Shown: one piece after another, positions 55,266 to 64,000 of the stretch
How positions within the stretch are numbered: the first letter of the stretch is position 1
Layout of the letters: every line of letters starts with the position of its first letter
From: Channa striata
Taxonomy: Eukaryota; Chordata; Actinopteri; Anabantiformes; Channidae
Direction: 5' to 3'
NCBI GenBank assembly: GCA_033026295.1
Contig: CM065173.1
Coordinates: forward strand, 1,054,001-1,118,000
DNA length: 64,000 bases
Translations under genes and position numbers: made by a program
Notes under the pieces: generated by a model
What the model was told of the DNA's origin: nothing
Databases searched by the model: none
What the model saw: only the letters and a program-made list of their open reading frames with translations

Positions 55266-58200
55266 ACGTTCCTTCGAGGCAAAATCTAAGCAACACACAC
55301 ACCTGATTTTGATAAGTGAATCCACAGATTGTAAAAAAGCACAGAGATCAATGGAGATGTGTGGAGAAATTTAGAATAAATTAGGTTTTTGAGGTGAAAA
55401 AAGGGTTCTCTCTTTTATTTCTGTATTAACTTCTCTGTTGTATGACATAGTTCACAATGCATCTATGAGGTCACCAGTTTGAAGCAATTATTTAGAACCA
55501 ATGCAGATTATTTGGATATAAATGGCATCACATGCCAGCCATACTAAACAAAACCTAACACACAAATATGGCTCATCAGATCCGAGCAGAGAGTTCAGAT
55601 ACTGAACCCTGAGGAGCTGGCTCCACATTTGCCTCCATAGCACCTTACTGCTGCTGATGGTTGGACCAACTTCCATGTCACCTGAGGCATTCTGTCAATA
55701 TTAGAAGAATGCACAGGAGGATGTGTGGTACATCAGACATATTTCTGGAAAATCTTTTGTTTTTGATCACAGAAACTAGTTACTGTTGGCTTTTGCAACC
55801 ACACTTCACAAACATTCAAAATTCAGTAGTTGCTCTTTGCCTTGAACATGTGCTTTGCATCATAATCCTGCTCTGTTCCTCTCTGATTCTGAGTCCTTTG
55901 ACATATTTGATTTTGCTATGATATTTCTTTTCTTCAAAAATTCGTCCAAAATTTGACCCATCAAGACCCAACAACAGTGAGAAATCTATTGTGTTAAATA
56001 TGCAAATATGCTGTACGATAAACTGTTTGCTACACAGTGTGAAATGAATGAATTTGTGTATACATAGAAAGAGAGAGAGATTACGTCATCTGTGACTTCT
56101 AGTTGATAGTTTAAATTGTAATTTTCTGTTCATTTGTGTCGTTGTTTCTGGACTGAGAAATTACCAACTCTAGTTGGTAATTACACTAGTTGGCTGAGCT
56201 TCTGTTTCAGGTGACAGCTATCCGCCCCCCCCCCATCTTTAGACAATTATAATTTCAGATACACTGTTGTACTAATTCAGTTTCGTGGTCCTAAACCCTC
56301 GTCGTGGGATTCAATCATTAATTGTTCTTCCAAGCTTTCAAACTGATATCAGGCACAGACAGTTCAGAGCTGAAACTCAGCCACACACTAACACAATCAC
56401 ATTTACTCCACTGCAGCCCAGCGCAAATGTTTGCCCAGTTTTTCTCAAGCTAAACAGTCTCCTGTAGCCAGAGCAATTTAAAAGCTGGCAGGACTGACTT
56501 GCTCTAGACTACTAGGAGTTATTGGTCCATGTCATTGAGGAGGGAGGCACATGTCAGTCTGTCGAAGCGAACCGACAATTTATTCCACAAACACATCCAC
56601 ACTATGAGCCTGCAATTGGACGGCTGGTATCCTGGTTTTCTGCCGCACATCCTGATGTACTGTATGTTACTAATGATCGTCCTAGAATTACTCACATATT
56701 AAAGCTGTTTAAACACTGAAGCAAAGTAGATGTAATGTAAGTCCTATTTCTGTTGGATTGTAACTGTTTGCTGCATTACAACACATACAACACAGAAATA
56801 AGCTTTTTTTTTGGAGTGCACATTTTCTCAAGAGAGCAGGATTTCTGTTTGCCTCAATTATAGCAGGTGGCCTTGGCCCTGATTCAGTGGAAGTCTGTTT
56901 GGTTTTCATCTGATTTAACAGGACCCTCATCCCCATTGTTTGTGGTGTTTTGTAGAGCAAACAGAACGTTAACTATTCTGTAGTATTCTATGCTTTTTGT
57001 GTTCCAGAAACAACAAAAATAGTCTTGCCTTAAAGGTTGTTGCAGTTAGTATTTATGTGGGTCTGTGCACTATTTCAATTTGTAGTCAACATAAAATTTA
57101 TCACATTATATGATTTATCACATTAAATAACTTGCATGATCTGGCTAAAAAGGAAATGTAATAAAAAAGTTGATAAATATGACTTTTGATTTTCTACAAT
57201 ATTCATATTTCTGTCTGTTAAAATCAACTAACAATTTAATCTTTTTTAGTTTTTTTTGTTCTATGTAAATAAAAATAAATATAAAATAAACGGAATTCCG
57301 TTTTCAAAAAGGAGTTACAAAATTTAAGAATATATAAAGTAAAGGTGTATATATAAGTAAAGTTGTCTCACCATAAAAATAAAAATGAAACATTAAACAA
57401 AGTTGCGTTATCGAGAAAGGGAAAAATAAAAAGAGCAAACAAAGAGAAGAGAAGCGAGAAGAGACAAGCGGCTGATGAGGATTTTTTTCTCATTTAATAC
57501 CTTGGGGCATTACCTGAGATTCAAAAGTGCGTGCTCACCAGTGATTTAAACTAACCAGGGCTGAGCCCTCCTCTCGAATTTAATCCTTTGTTCAGTTTAA
57601 TTTCATCCAAAGTTCACACTGGATAACTTTCCGTTCATTGAGCCCAAAAGATTTTCACACAATAACAAGTAATACCACTCAAATTATCATGGTAGTTCAC
57701 ATACTCTACATGACAGGATGCATAAAATTAATAATGTCTTCTATATAACACGCATATGTAGGTTCAGATGGACAGATGAAGCAGACATCTAATAGTTATT
57801 ACATAGTAAATGAGCTTTGTCATATACCTATTAATACTCAGTAGGAACACACAACAATTAGGAATTCAGTCACGCATTAATCTGGACATAATTAACAAAT
57901 CGTAGTGTTAAATTAATAACAAAACATGATCATATGTCTATGTATCTTAGCCTGTATATACAGGGTGTGCATGAACATGTAACTTGCGTGTAATGTACAG
58001 AATTGATAGAGGAATATGACATCGTATTTTAACTTTTATACAGTAAAAATAAGACAAATATGGTCCATGATTTAGTGAGCATGCCTAGGGTGCACTTATA
58101 ACCTCCACCAAAGGATGACGGTGTTGAGCCATGTTTTTCTCTCATGTTTTTCTCTCATTTCATACCGGAATAAAACTGTAATTTGTAACTACGTGAATTT

Positions 58201-58285
58201 TCGGTCTACAATAACCAGTGTTGCAGCAAAGGTTTGCCTGAACACAGTGGTGTACATTACATGCACATTGGTATATGATAGCTTA
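55266..58285. other. Unique-looking stretch
   Basis: No mobile element or exon recognised. Contains a perfect inverted repeat with 11-bp arms (56159-56182), a C-run at 56224-56234 and a very AT-rich block at 57100-57400. Confidence 0.4.
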
Positions 58286-58287
58286 AC

Positions 58288-58402
58288 AGCTTAGCTTGAT
58301 AGCTAAAGGCTCTGCCTCCCATTCTGGGAACCACAAGTAGGCCTGCATTCTGAGACCGAAGTGGTCTATTAGGATGATATGGAACTAGGAGATCTTTAGG
58401 TA
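58288..58402 (-). repeat. L2-B fragment
   Basis: 'TAGCTAAAGGCTCTGCCTCC', 'AACCACAAGTAGGCCTGCAT' and 'GGTCTATTAGGATGATATGG' match 63486-63600, the region coding for the 'SQNAGLLVVPRMGGRAFSYQ' segment on the minus strand. Confidence 0.85.
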
Positions 58403-58424
58403 GGACATACATAACATAAAAAAC

Positions 58425-58785
58425 ATAACAGACCAACTCCCACCCCCTGTATGACGCAGTATCTCTGAGCAGCTCCTTCAATGACTGACTGTTGCATCCC
58501 AAATGTCTGAAGGAGCGATATCGAAGGTCTTTTCTCCGTGCTGCAGTCAGACTTTACAATCATATCTGGTCCCAGTGAACCAGTATCACTGTTAGTCACT
58601 TCAAAACTGTTTTTTGAACCGGCTAATACACATGATCCATAGTGCAATTGCTTGTATGATGGTGGACATGTGTGAGATATATTTATTTGTAGATTGTATA
58701 CGCTATTTGCATTTTCTTTTTTGAGGCACATCCTCTGCTGCTTCTAACATAGAAATTTCCCTACTGGGGATAAAGGTTTATCTTA
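58425..58785 (+). mobile_element. Rex1 C-terminus and 3' end
   Basis: The plus strand encodes LLSSSFND-like and LKERYRRSFLRAAVRLYN-type pieces near 58470-58560, then a stop and a 3' untranslated region ending 'GAAATTTCCCTACTGGGGAT', AAAGG and TTATCTTATCTTT. The order and terminus match the Rex1 copy at 60.24-60.56 kb. Short 5'-truncated copy. Confidence 0.8.
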
Positions 58786-59065
58786 TCTTTAATTTCTAAC
58801 TTAAATTTCTGATATGTTGCTTTATATTTTTTAAGTATCTTACATCTATTTAATAGATTTGACCTTCCCCCACCCAGTCTCCCTTGCTGCAATTCCCCGT
58901 CTCTGACCCTACAGTGAGTCATTCAAGCAACACTGCAGGCCCTCTTCTCTCTCCACTCACCCCATACTGCCCCTCACAAAAGCCCAGGTGAGGAAGGAAC
59001 TAAGCAAGACCAAGGCAAGGACGGCATCAGCTCCAGGCTGCTTAAAGAGCTCTTTCACACCCAGA

Positions 59066-59215
59066 TAAGAAGAAGAACCTTTATTTTAGTCACATTGATC
59101 ACATATAAATTTGCACATACATGTTACAGTGAGATTTACTCCTGCATATTTAACCCATCCCTCTTGAGGGAGCAGGGGGCTGACAGGGTTTGGAGCCCAG
59201 GGATCTTTTGATGGT
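59066..59215. repeat. Repeat inserted in Rex1, unclassified
   Basis: 'AGAACCTTTATTTTAGTCAC', 'TTTAACCCATCCCTCTTGAG' and 'GGAGCAGGGGGCTGACAGGG' resemble a short dispersed fish repeat whose usual form has 'cATTTAACCCATCC--agGGAGCAGtGGGC'. It interrupts the Rex1 reading frame. Its class is uncertain. Confidence 0.5.
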
Positions 59216-59811
59216 TGTAATAACACCATCAAATCTGCAATCCTGATGGATAGGTTGCTACACATGGGGGTGGGCCAACATCTCTCTACCTGGATATTGG
59301 ACTACCTCTCAAACCAACTAGAGTATGTGAGGGCTCGAGACTGTGAGTCTGACATGGTTGACTGCAACACAGGGGCCCTTCAGGGAACGGTTCTGGCTCT
59401 GTTTCTGTTCACTGTTTACACTGCAGACATCATGTTCAGCTCAGGTTCCTGTCACCTCCAGAAGATCTCTGATGACTCTGCCATGGTCGGCCTGATCACG
59501 GGAGACAACAGGGTATGCAGTGAACAGATCCAGAATTTTGTAAACTGGTGCCAGTGGAACTATCTTCAGATCAACATGGGGAAAACCAAAGAGCTGGTGG
59601 TGGACTTCCGCAGGTGCTCACACTCCACTCTTCTACTGGTGAAGATCCAGAGAATGGACATTGAGAGAGTGGACTCACTTAACGGACTCTCTCACAATAA
59701 ACTCGACTAGTCACACAACACAGATGCACTCCACAGGAAAGGACAGAGCTCAGAGACAGACTCTTTCTGCCGAGGAGACTAAGGTCTTTTGGAATGCAGG
59801 GAGAACTACTG

Positions 59812-60045
59812 AAGACCTTGTTGGTAAGGCAAGTCGTTCATGGACCACAGGGTCAGCGGTTTGATCCCCAGTCCCTGCTTGCTACATGTCGAAGTGTCCT
59901 TGGGCAAGACACTGAACCCCCAGTTGCTCCCAGTGGTGATGAGCACCCTGCGTGGCAGCCATCACCACTATGTATATATGTACCAAATTACTCTGTGAGT
60001 CGCTTTGGATAAAAGCGTCTGCTAAATGTAAATGTAAATGTTATG
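59812..60045 (+). repeat. tRNA-derived SINE with L2-A-type 3' tail, nested in Rex1
   Basis: A B-box-like GGTTTGATCCCC lies at about 59858-59869. The body 'ACATGTCGAAGTGTCCTTGG' and 'GCAAGACACTGAACCCCCAG' is shared with the SINEs at 29.6-39.0 kb. The tail 'GTCGCTTTGGATAAAAGCGT' followed by CTGCTAAATGTAAATG is that of L2-A (22.82-22.86 kb; reversed at 8.52-8.57 kb). It sits inside the Rex1 'LLKTFYDS' segment. Head shortened, so no clear A box. Confidence 0.87.
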
Positions 60046-60574
60046 ACTCTGTGGTGGCCTCAGCCACCTTCTATGGAGTGGTCTCATGGTGCAGCAGCAT
60101 CATGACTGCAGACAGGAGGAGACTGGAGAAGCTGGTCAGGAAGGCCAGCTCGGTTTTGGGGATGCCCCTGGACTCAGTTCAGGAGGTGGGAGGATTGGGA
60201 AATGGCTGCCAAGCTATCATCCACAGTGTGACACAGTGTGATGTCTAAGCAGCTCCTTCAGTGACAGCCTGTTACATCCTAAGTGTGTGAAGGAGCAATA
60301 TCGAAGGTTTTTTCTCCCTGCTGCTGTCAGACTTAACAGAGCTGCTCCCAGTGAACCTACGTCACTTTGAAATTGTTTTTTAACCCATGGTGGAATTACT
60401 TATGTTATTGTGTACGTATGACATTTTTATTTTTTAATTTTAGATTGTATATACTGTATTCTGATATTCTTTTTTGCTGTACATTGCACATTCTCTGCCG
60501 CTGTATCATGGAAATTTCCCCACTGTGGAACAAAAAAAGCTTTTATCATATGTTATCTTACAGTCCCAGGTAAA

Positions 60575-61010
60575 GGGGTAGTAAAAGGATTACTTCACAC
60601 AGACTGACTTTATTTAGCAGATTAATGTTATAGCTTTATTTTCTGTTCATAGTTGCTGGAAACTTTAATTTCACCAACTGTGTCATATTTTGATAAAGGA
60701 TTTCACAGGCTGAAACTCAGTGTCTGTCTGCCTGCACCAACATAGATTATTTGGTGGTGGTGGCCTCTCTCAATTTTTATATTTTATTAACTTATTACAT
60801 TTTATCACTTTCAGAGCCAGAAAAGCTTTTTCATGTTTCTCTTCCCATGGCAACTGGTTAGGACAAGATTTGCAAGTCAGATCTGTTCGAGGTACTGTGT
60901 GTGGCAAACTGAGGAACAAACCCCCTGTATCAGCCAGCTAAACCAAGAAAGGACTTAACCTCTGACTTCATCACAGACTGCACCTTCTCCCTTTCAGGAC
61001 GTATCAATCA
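60575..61010. other. Unrecognised stretch
   Basis: No repeat family or exon recognised. Confidence 0.4.
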
Positions 61011-61014
61011 ACAG

Positions 61015-61400
61015 CCAAGCAAATAGCCCAAATACTTGGCTTCTGGATGTGCTATTGTGCATTTCTTGGGCTGCAAAGTCAAGCCAGGTTGCTGCAGACA
61101 CTGTAGAACCTCTTTGAGATGCTGCAGATGATTCTCACAGGTTATATATAAATGACAATGTTATCCAGGTAAGCAGCTGAAAGGCCTCTGCACTGGCTAA
61201 CTCCTGATCCATTAGTCTTTGAAAAGTAGCATGTGCACACTGCAAGCCAAATGGCATCACAGTGAACTGGAACAGACCCTGAGGAGTTCTAAAAGCAGTG
61301 TATGGTCTGGGCTCAGGAGATAAGGGCACCTGCCAGTGTCCTCTGCACAGATCTAAAGTACTGATGTACTTTCATTTACATGAAATGTCCTTTTTTTTGG
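61015..61400 (-). mobile_element. Ty3/Gypsy reverse-transcriptase fragment, catalytic site altered
   Basis: Reading leftward: DLCRGHWQVPLSPEPRPYT, TAFRTPQGLFQFTVMPFGLQ, ATFQRLMDQELA, a frameshift, then AAYLDNIVIYI, then HLQHLKEVLQCLQQPGLTLQ, KKCTIAHPEAKYLGYLLG. These are the Gypsy reverse-transcriptase motifs in order. The catalytic box, normally YLDD, reads YLDN, and a stop follows. No LTRs belong clearly to it. Confidence 0.9.
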
Positions 61401-61565
61401 ATGTCAGGCATACTGATCTACTAAGGACTAAGGACTAAGGACCCATTCTCCTTAACACCTTAAAGGAACCCTACAATTGAGCTAACAGTTTGTCTGAGGC
61501 TGGGAATAGAAGCAACACTTCTTGTCCTGGGTGGAATCTCTTGCTTTTGCCTTCTTATCAAAACA
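61401..61565 (-). mobile_element. Gypsy integrase C-terminal-like scrap
   Basis: Minus-strand DNA here encodes, in broken frames, HPGQEVLLLFPASDKLLA and KVLRRMGP, resembling the integrase C-terminal segment of fish Gypsy elements ('pGd-VLvLlPt--sKLlA-w-GP--v'). It lies upstream of the reverse transcriptase, opposite to the normal gene order. A tandem of CTAAGGA units is at about 61421-61442. Confidence 0.5.
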
Positions 61566-61825
61566 ATGTTTTTGCCTCACCAACTTAGCCATTTGCTCCA
61601 TTTTCTTCGTCATTTGCAAAACATATCGGAGGACTGGGACAGGCTGGGGGGGTCCAGATGCTCCCAGGCATCCCTTGACTTATCCAGAGGTCCCATCACT
61701 TGGCTCATTAGACCCAATTCGTTTCACCTGTTCCACTCCTACATAAGACCTGCCTTCCCACTTCTCTGAGCCAGATTATCAATACTGTTTGTTCCATGTG
61801 GTGCCTTGTCTTCAGTGGTTTGTTT
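61566..61825. other. Unrecognised; possibly LTR-like
   Basis: 'GTTTCACCTGTTCCACTCCT' and 'ACATAAGACCTGCC' resemble the promoter-proximal part of fish Gypsy LTRs in plus orientation, but I see no LTR ends. Confidence 0.3.
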
Positions 61826-61829
61826 CACA

Positions 61830-62812
61830 GTTGAGCTTACTGATTGCTATGATATTGTGCATGCTGCAGCCTTTACCATCACTGAAAGTAGTTTACCACC
61901 AGAGCTTGAGCAAACTCCTAAATCTCTCTAGGCAGCCGACAAGTTTGAAGTAGGCCTCATGAAAAATTTAGAGCCTCTGACAGTCCATCCAAAATCAGAG
62001 TAAATAGCATGTCAAAAACAATATCCTTTAAAGCAGGAAGCCATCCATGGCATAAGGCCGTGTTCAATTCTCTGTTAGACACAGGTGTAATAGTTCCATG
62101 TAACAATTCCCCAGTGCGCACTCCCATATTTCCTGTTAAGAAAAAAAAAGACCAAGGTCAACCAACTGAGTGTCGCTTTGGCTGCATTCATCGCCTGTAA
62201 ATCTTGCACAAACACCCCCAGGCACCAGAAGTAAGTCATAGATCTGGCTAGTGCTTTTTTCTCTGTCCCTGTACACAAGGAAAGCCAGTAATATTCCTGA
62301 GTCTGTAACGAAAAAACAAATAATGAGTTTCCTTGCCATGACGTTATTTTGTAGTCCCAAAATACTCACTGTATTACCACAAGGAACCATACTGTATTCC
62401 TTGAAATAACTAACATTTCTGTGAAGCGATGAAACGTGTTAAACCCTGCAACTCTTCTTCCCACGGAGGGGGTGGAGATCCTCATAACTGTACTGAGGTG
62501 TTGGAAACCATTTGCAGCCCCGGATCTGATCTCACACCAATCAAGGAAGCTGACTTAGTTATTTGTTGATGGTTCTGCTTCTCCAGATCTTCATAGCAAT
62601 CTAGTTGGATTTGCTGTTGTCACAAAACATTGTGTTACATGTAGTGGTAAGCCACCTTCTCATCTGTCTGCACAGGCTGCCCTTAATGAACCCTTTAAAT
62701 TAGCTGAACAAACAGTAAACATCTATACTGGCTCACTTTATGCATTTGGTGTCTTTAACGACTATGGTTGTCTCTGGAGACAAAGAGGTTTTATGACTTC
62801 AGAAGGATGACC
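61830..62812 (+). pseudogene. ERV pol remnant, same family as 46.2-52.1 kb, opposite strand
   Basis: 61830-62000 closely matches the reverse complement of 49.55-49.82 kb ('GCATGCTGCAGCCTTTACCA', 'CTCTGACAGTCC', 'CCAAAATCAGAG'). Then FNSLLDTGVIVPCNNSPVRT and FPVKKKKDQGQPTECRF (62068-62180) give the reverse-transcriptase fingers. TVLPQG occurs near 62372, and the YVDD region after it is deleted. Near 62570-62810, in another frame, VDGSASPDLHS, GFAVVTKHCV and YGCLWRQRGFMTSEG mark RNase H. Stops and shifts throughout. No LTRs seen. Confidence 0.87.
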
Positions 62813-62833
62813 AATTGCACATCATAACACCAG

Positions 62834-64000
62834 TTCAATTCAATTTTTCAATTCAACTTTATTTATATAGCGCCAATTTACAACAAGGTAATCTCAAGGC
62901 ACTTTACATAATAAAGTCAAGACTAAACAAACATGTAGAGAAAACCCAACAAATCCCCCTTGAGCAAGCCATAGGCAACAGTGGAGAGGAAAAACTCCCT
63001 TTAACAGAAGAAACCTCCAGTAGAACCAGGCTCAGGGTGGACGGCCATCTGCCTTGACCGGTTGGGCTGAGTGGAAAGTAGAGAGAGAAAAGAACAGAGC
63101 AACAAAAGCAACAACAAAACATTGAGCAGGTTAATAGGACCAGTAGCTGCACACTGGAGGACACACAGCGCCAAATCCGGGGACACCTGTGGACAGGGAC
63201 AGAGAAAGGGGGAAAGAGAGGGAGAGAGACGACTACGGGACAAAGAAGAAACAGAGTTAATGTCATACAGTGGTGACATTATAGATGTGGGGTGAGAGGA
63301 GAGAATGAAGAGAAGAGGAAGTGGCACAGTGCAGAGTCCCCCAGCAGTCTAAGCCTATAGCAGCATGACTATAACCAACTATAAGCTTTATCAAAAAGGA
63401 AGGTTTTGAGCCTAGTCTTAAAAATAGGTAGGGTGTCTGCTTCCCGAATCTGGACTGGGAGCTGGTTCCACAGGAGAGGAGCTTGATAGCTAAAGGCTCT
63501 GCCTCCCATTCTATTTTTGGAAATTCTGAGAACCACAAGTAGGCCTGCATTTTGGGACCGAAGTGGTCTAGTAGGATGATATGGTACTAAGAGATCTTTT
63601 AAATATGATGGGGCTTGGCCGTTTAAAGCTTTATAGGTAAGAAGAAGGGTTTTAAATTCTATTCTGCATTTAATTGGAAGCCAATGGAGAGAAGCTAATG
63701 AAGGTGAAATATGATCTCTCTTACCAATCCCAGTCAGTAATCTTGCTGCAGCATTTTGGATTAATTGGAGGCTTTTTAGAGAGTTACTGGGGCAGCCTGA
63801 AAGTAGAGAATTACAATAGTCCAATCTAGAAGTAACAAATCCATGAACCAATTTTTCAGCATCGCTTTGGGACAGGATGCTCCTAATTTTGGCAATGTTT
63901 CTTAGGTGGAAGAAGGCTGTTCTAGAGATTTGTTTTATGTGTGAGCTAAATGACTAATCCTGGTAAAAAAAATGACTCCAAGATTCTTTGCAGTACAACT
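62834..64000 (-). mobile_element. L2-B non-LTR retrotransposon, C-terminus and complete 3' end, runs off window
   Basis: The 3' terminus is at 62834-62880 ('CAATTCAACTTTATTTATAT' on the plus strand). Leftward reading from 64000 gives an open frame (63851-63369, 161 codons): FVTSRLDYCNSLLSGCPSNS, LQLIQNAAARLLTGIGKRDH, SLHWLPIKCRIEFKTLL, YLKDLLVPYHPTRPLRSQNA, MGGRAFSYQAPLLWNQLPVQ and FKTRLKTFLFDKAYSWL, the complete L2 C-terminus. A 15-bp insertion disturbs the 'LLVVpR-----rMGGRA' part. The purine-rich 3' untranslated region spans 62880-63365. This copy links the coding part to the orphan L2-B tails elsewhere. Confidence 0.92.

Larger units (their letters stand above)
58890..60570 (+). mobile_element. 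Rex1 non-LTR retrotransposon with nested insertions
   Basis: 58910-59065 encodes KAQVRKELSKTKA followed by a damaged AAGPDG-type block. An inserted repeat covers about 59066-59215. A 155-codon frame (59246-59710) then encodes LSTWILDYLSNQLEYVRARD, TGALQGTVLALFLF, the catalytic ISDDSAMVGLI, and MGKTKELVVDFRR. A segment near 59755 (RLFLPRRLRSFG in one frame) matches a conserved Rex1 site. A SINE (59815-60045) interrupts the next motif. The C-terminus follows from 60048 (YDSVVASATFYGVVSW, KASSVLGMPLDSVQEVG). The 3' end at 60500-60560 is 'AATTTCCCCACTGTGGAAC'. No endonuclease. Dead copy. Confidence 0.9.

Overview
The window looks like teleost fish genomic DNA, most likely from a percomorph. I found no cellular protein-coding gene, rRNA gene or intact tRNA gene. 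The organism call rests on the repeat set: Rex1 and several L2 (Maui-like) non-LTR retrotransposons, a BEL/Pao element, a Ty3/Gypsy fragment, an env-bearing endogenous retrovirus (ERV), a Penelope-like remnant, a hAT MITE, and tRNA-derived SINEs of the kind fish genomes carry. Every reading frame I could identify belongs to a mobile element, and all of them are broken. The rest looks like intergenic or intronic sequence.

Layout. 0-13 kb: an LTR-element relic (645-1791), a third L2-type fragment (3.83-4.32 kb), a 307-bp element with palindromic ends (4.53-4.83 kb), two opposed L2-A copies (7.6-9.3 kb), a Penelope-like remnant (12.5-12.8 kb) and a hAT MITE with a perfect 8-bp target duplication (12.88-13.07 kb). 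13-18 kb: nearly repeat-free. 18.5-23.8 kb: a Rex1/CR1-like LINE, a Rex1 scrap, and a long L2-A region that includes a patchwork of two L2 families. 25-34 kb: a solo LTR with a 5-bp target duplication (27.81-28.37 kb), SINEs, L2-B 3' ends and a BEL/Pao relic (31.8-33.5 kb). 34-44 kb: mostly unique sequence with scattered SINE and LINE tails. 44.5-53.4 kb: an L2-B copy, a Rex1/CR1-like LINE, the ERV (46.24-52.12 kb, minus strand) and a LINE whose reverse-transcriptase blocks are out of order. 54-55.3 kb: Rex1 split by a second solo LTR. 55.3-58.3 kb: unique sequence. 58.3-64 kb: Rex1 with a nested SINE, a Gypsy reverse-transcriptase relic, a second copy of the ERV family's pol, and an L2-B copy that runs off the window.

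How the parts relate. L2-B ends in a conserved 3' tail seen alone at many sites, as expected for 5'-truncated LINE insertions. One SINE copy carries the same 3' tail as L2-A, a likely LINE/SINE partnership, while its relatives carry a different tail. The clearest structural signals are the ERV (tRNA-Leu primer-binding site, polypurine tract, LTR ends differing at 2 of 123 positions around a broken interior), the two solo LTRs with clean target duplications, the hAT MITE, and the interleaved L2 patchwork. I did not find a convincing new functional system. All homology calls come from recognising motifs by eye, without database searches.
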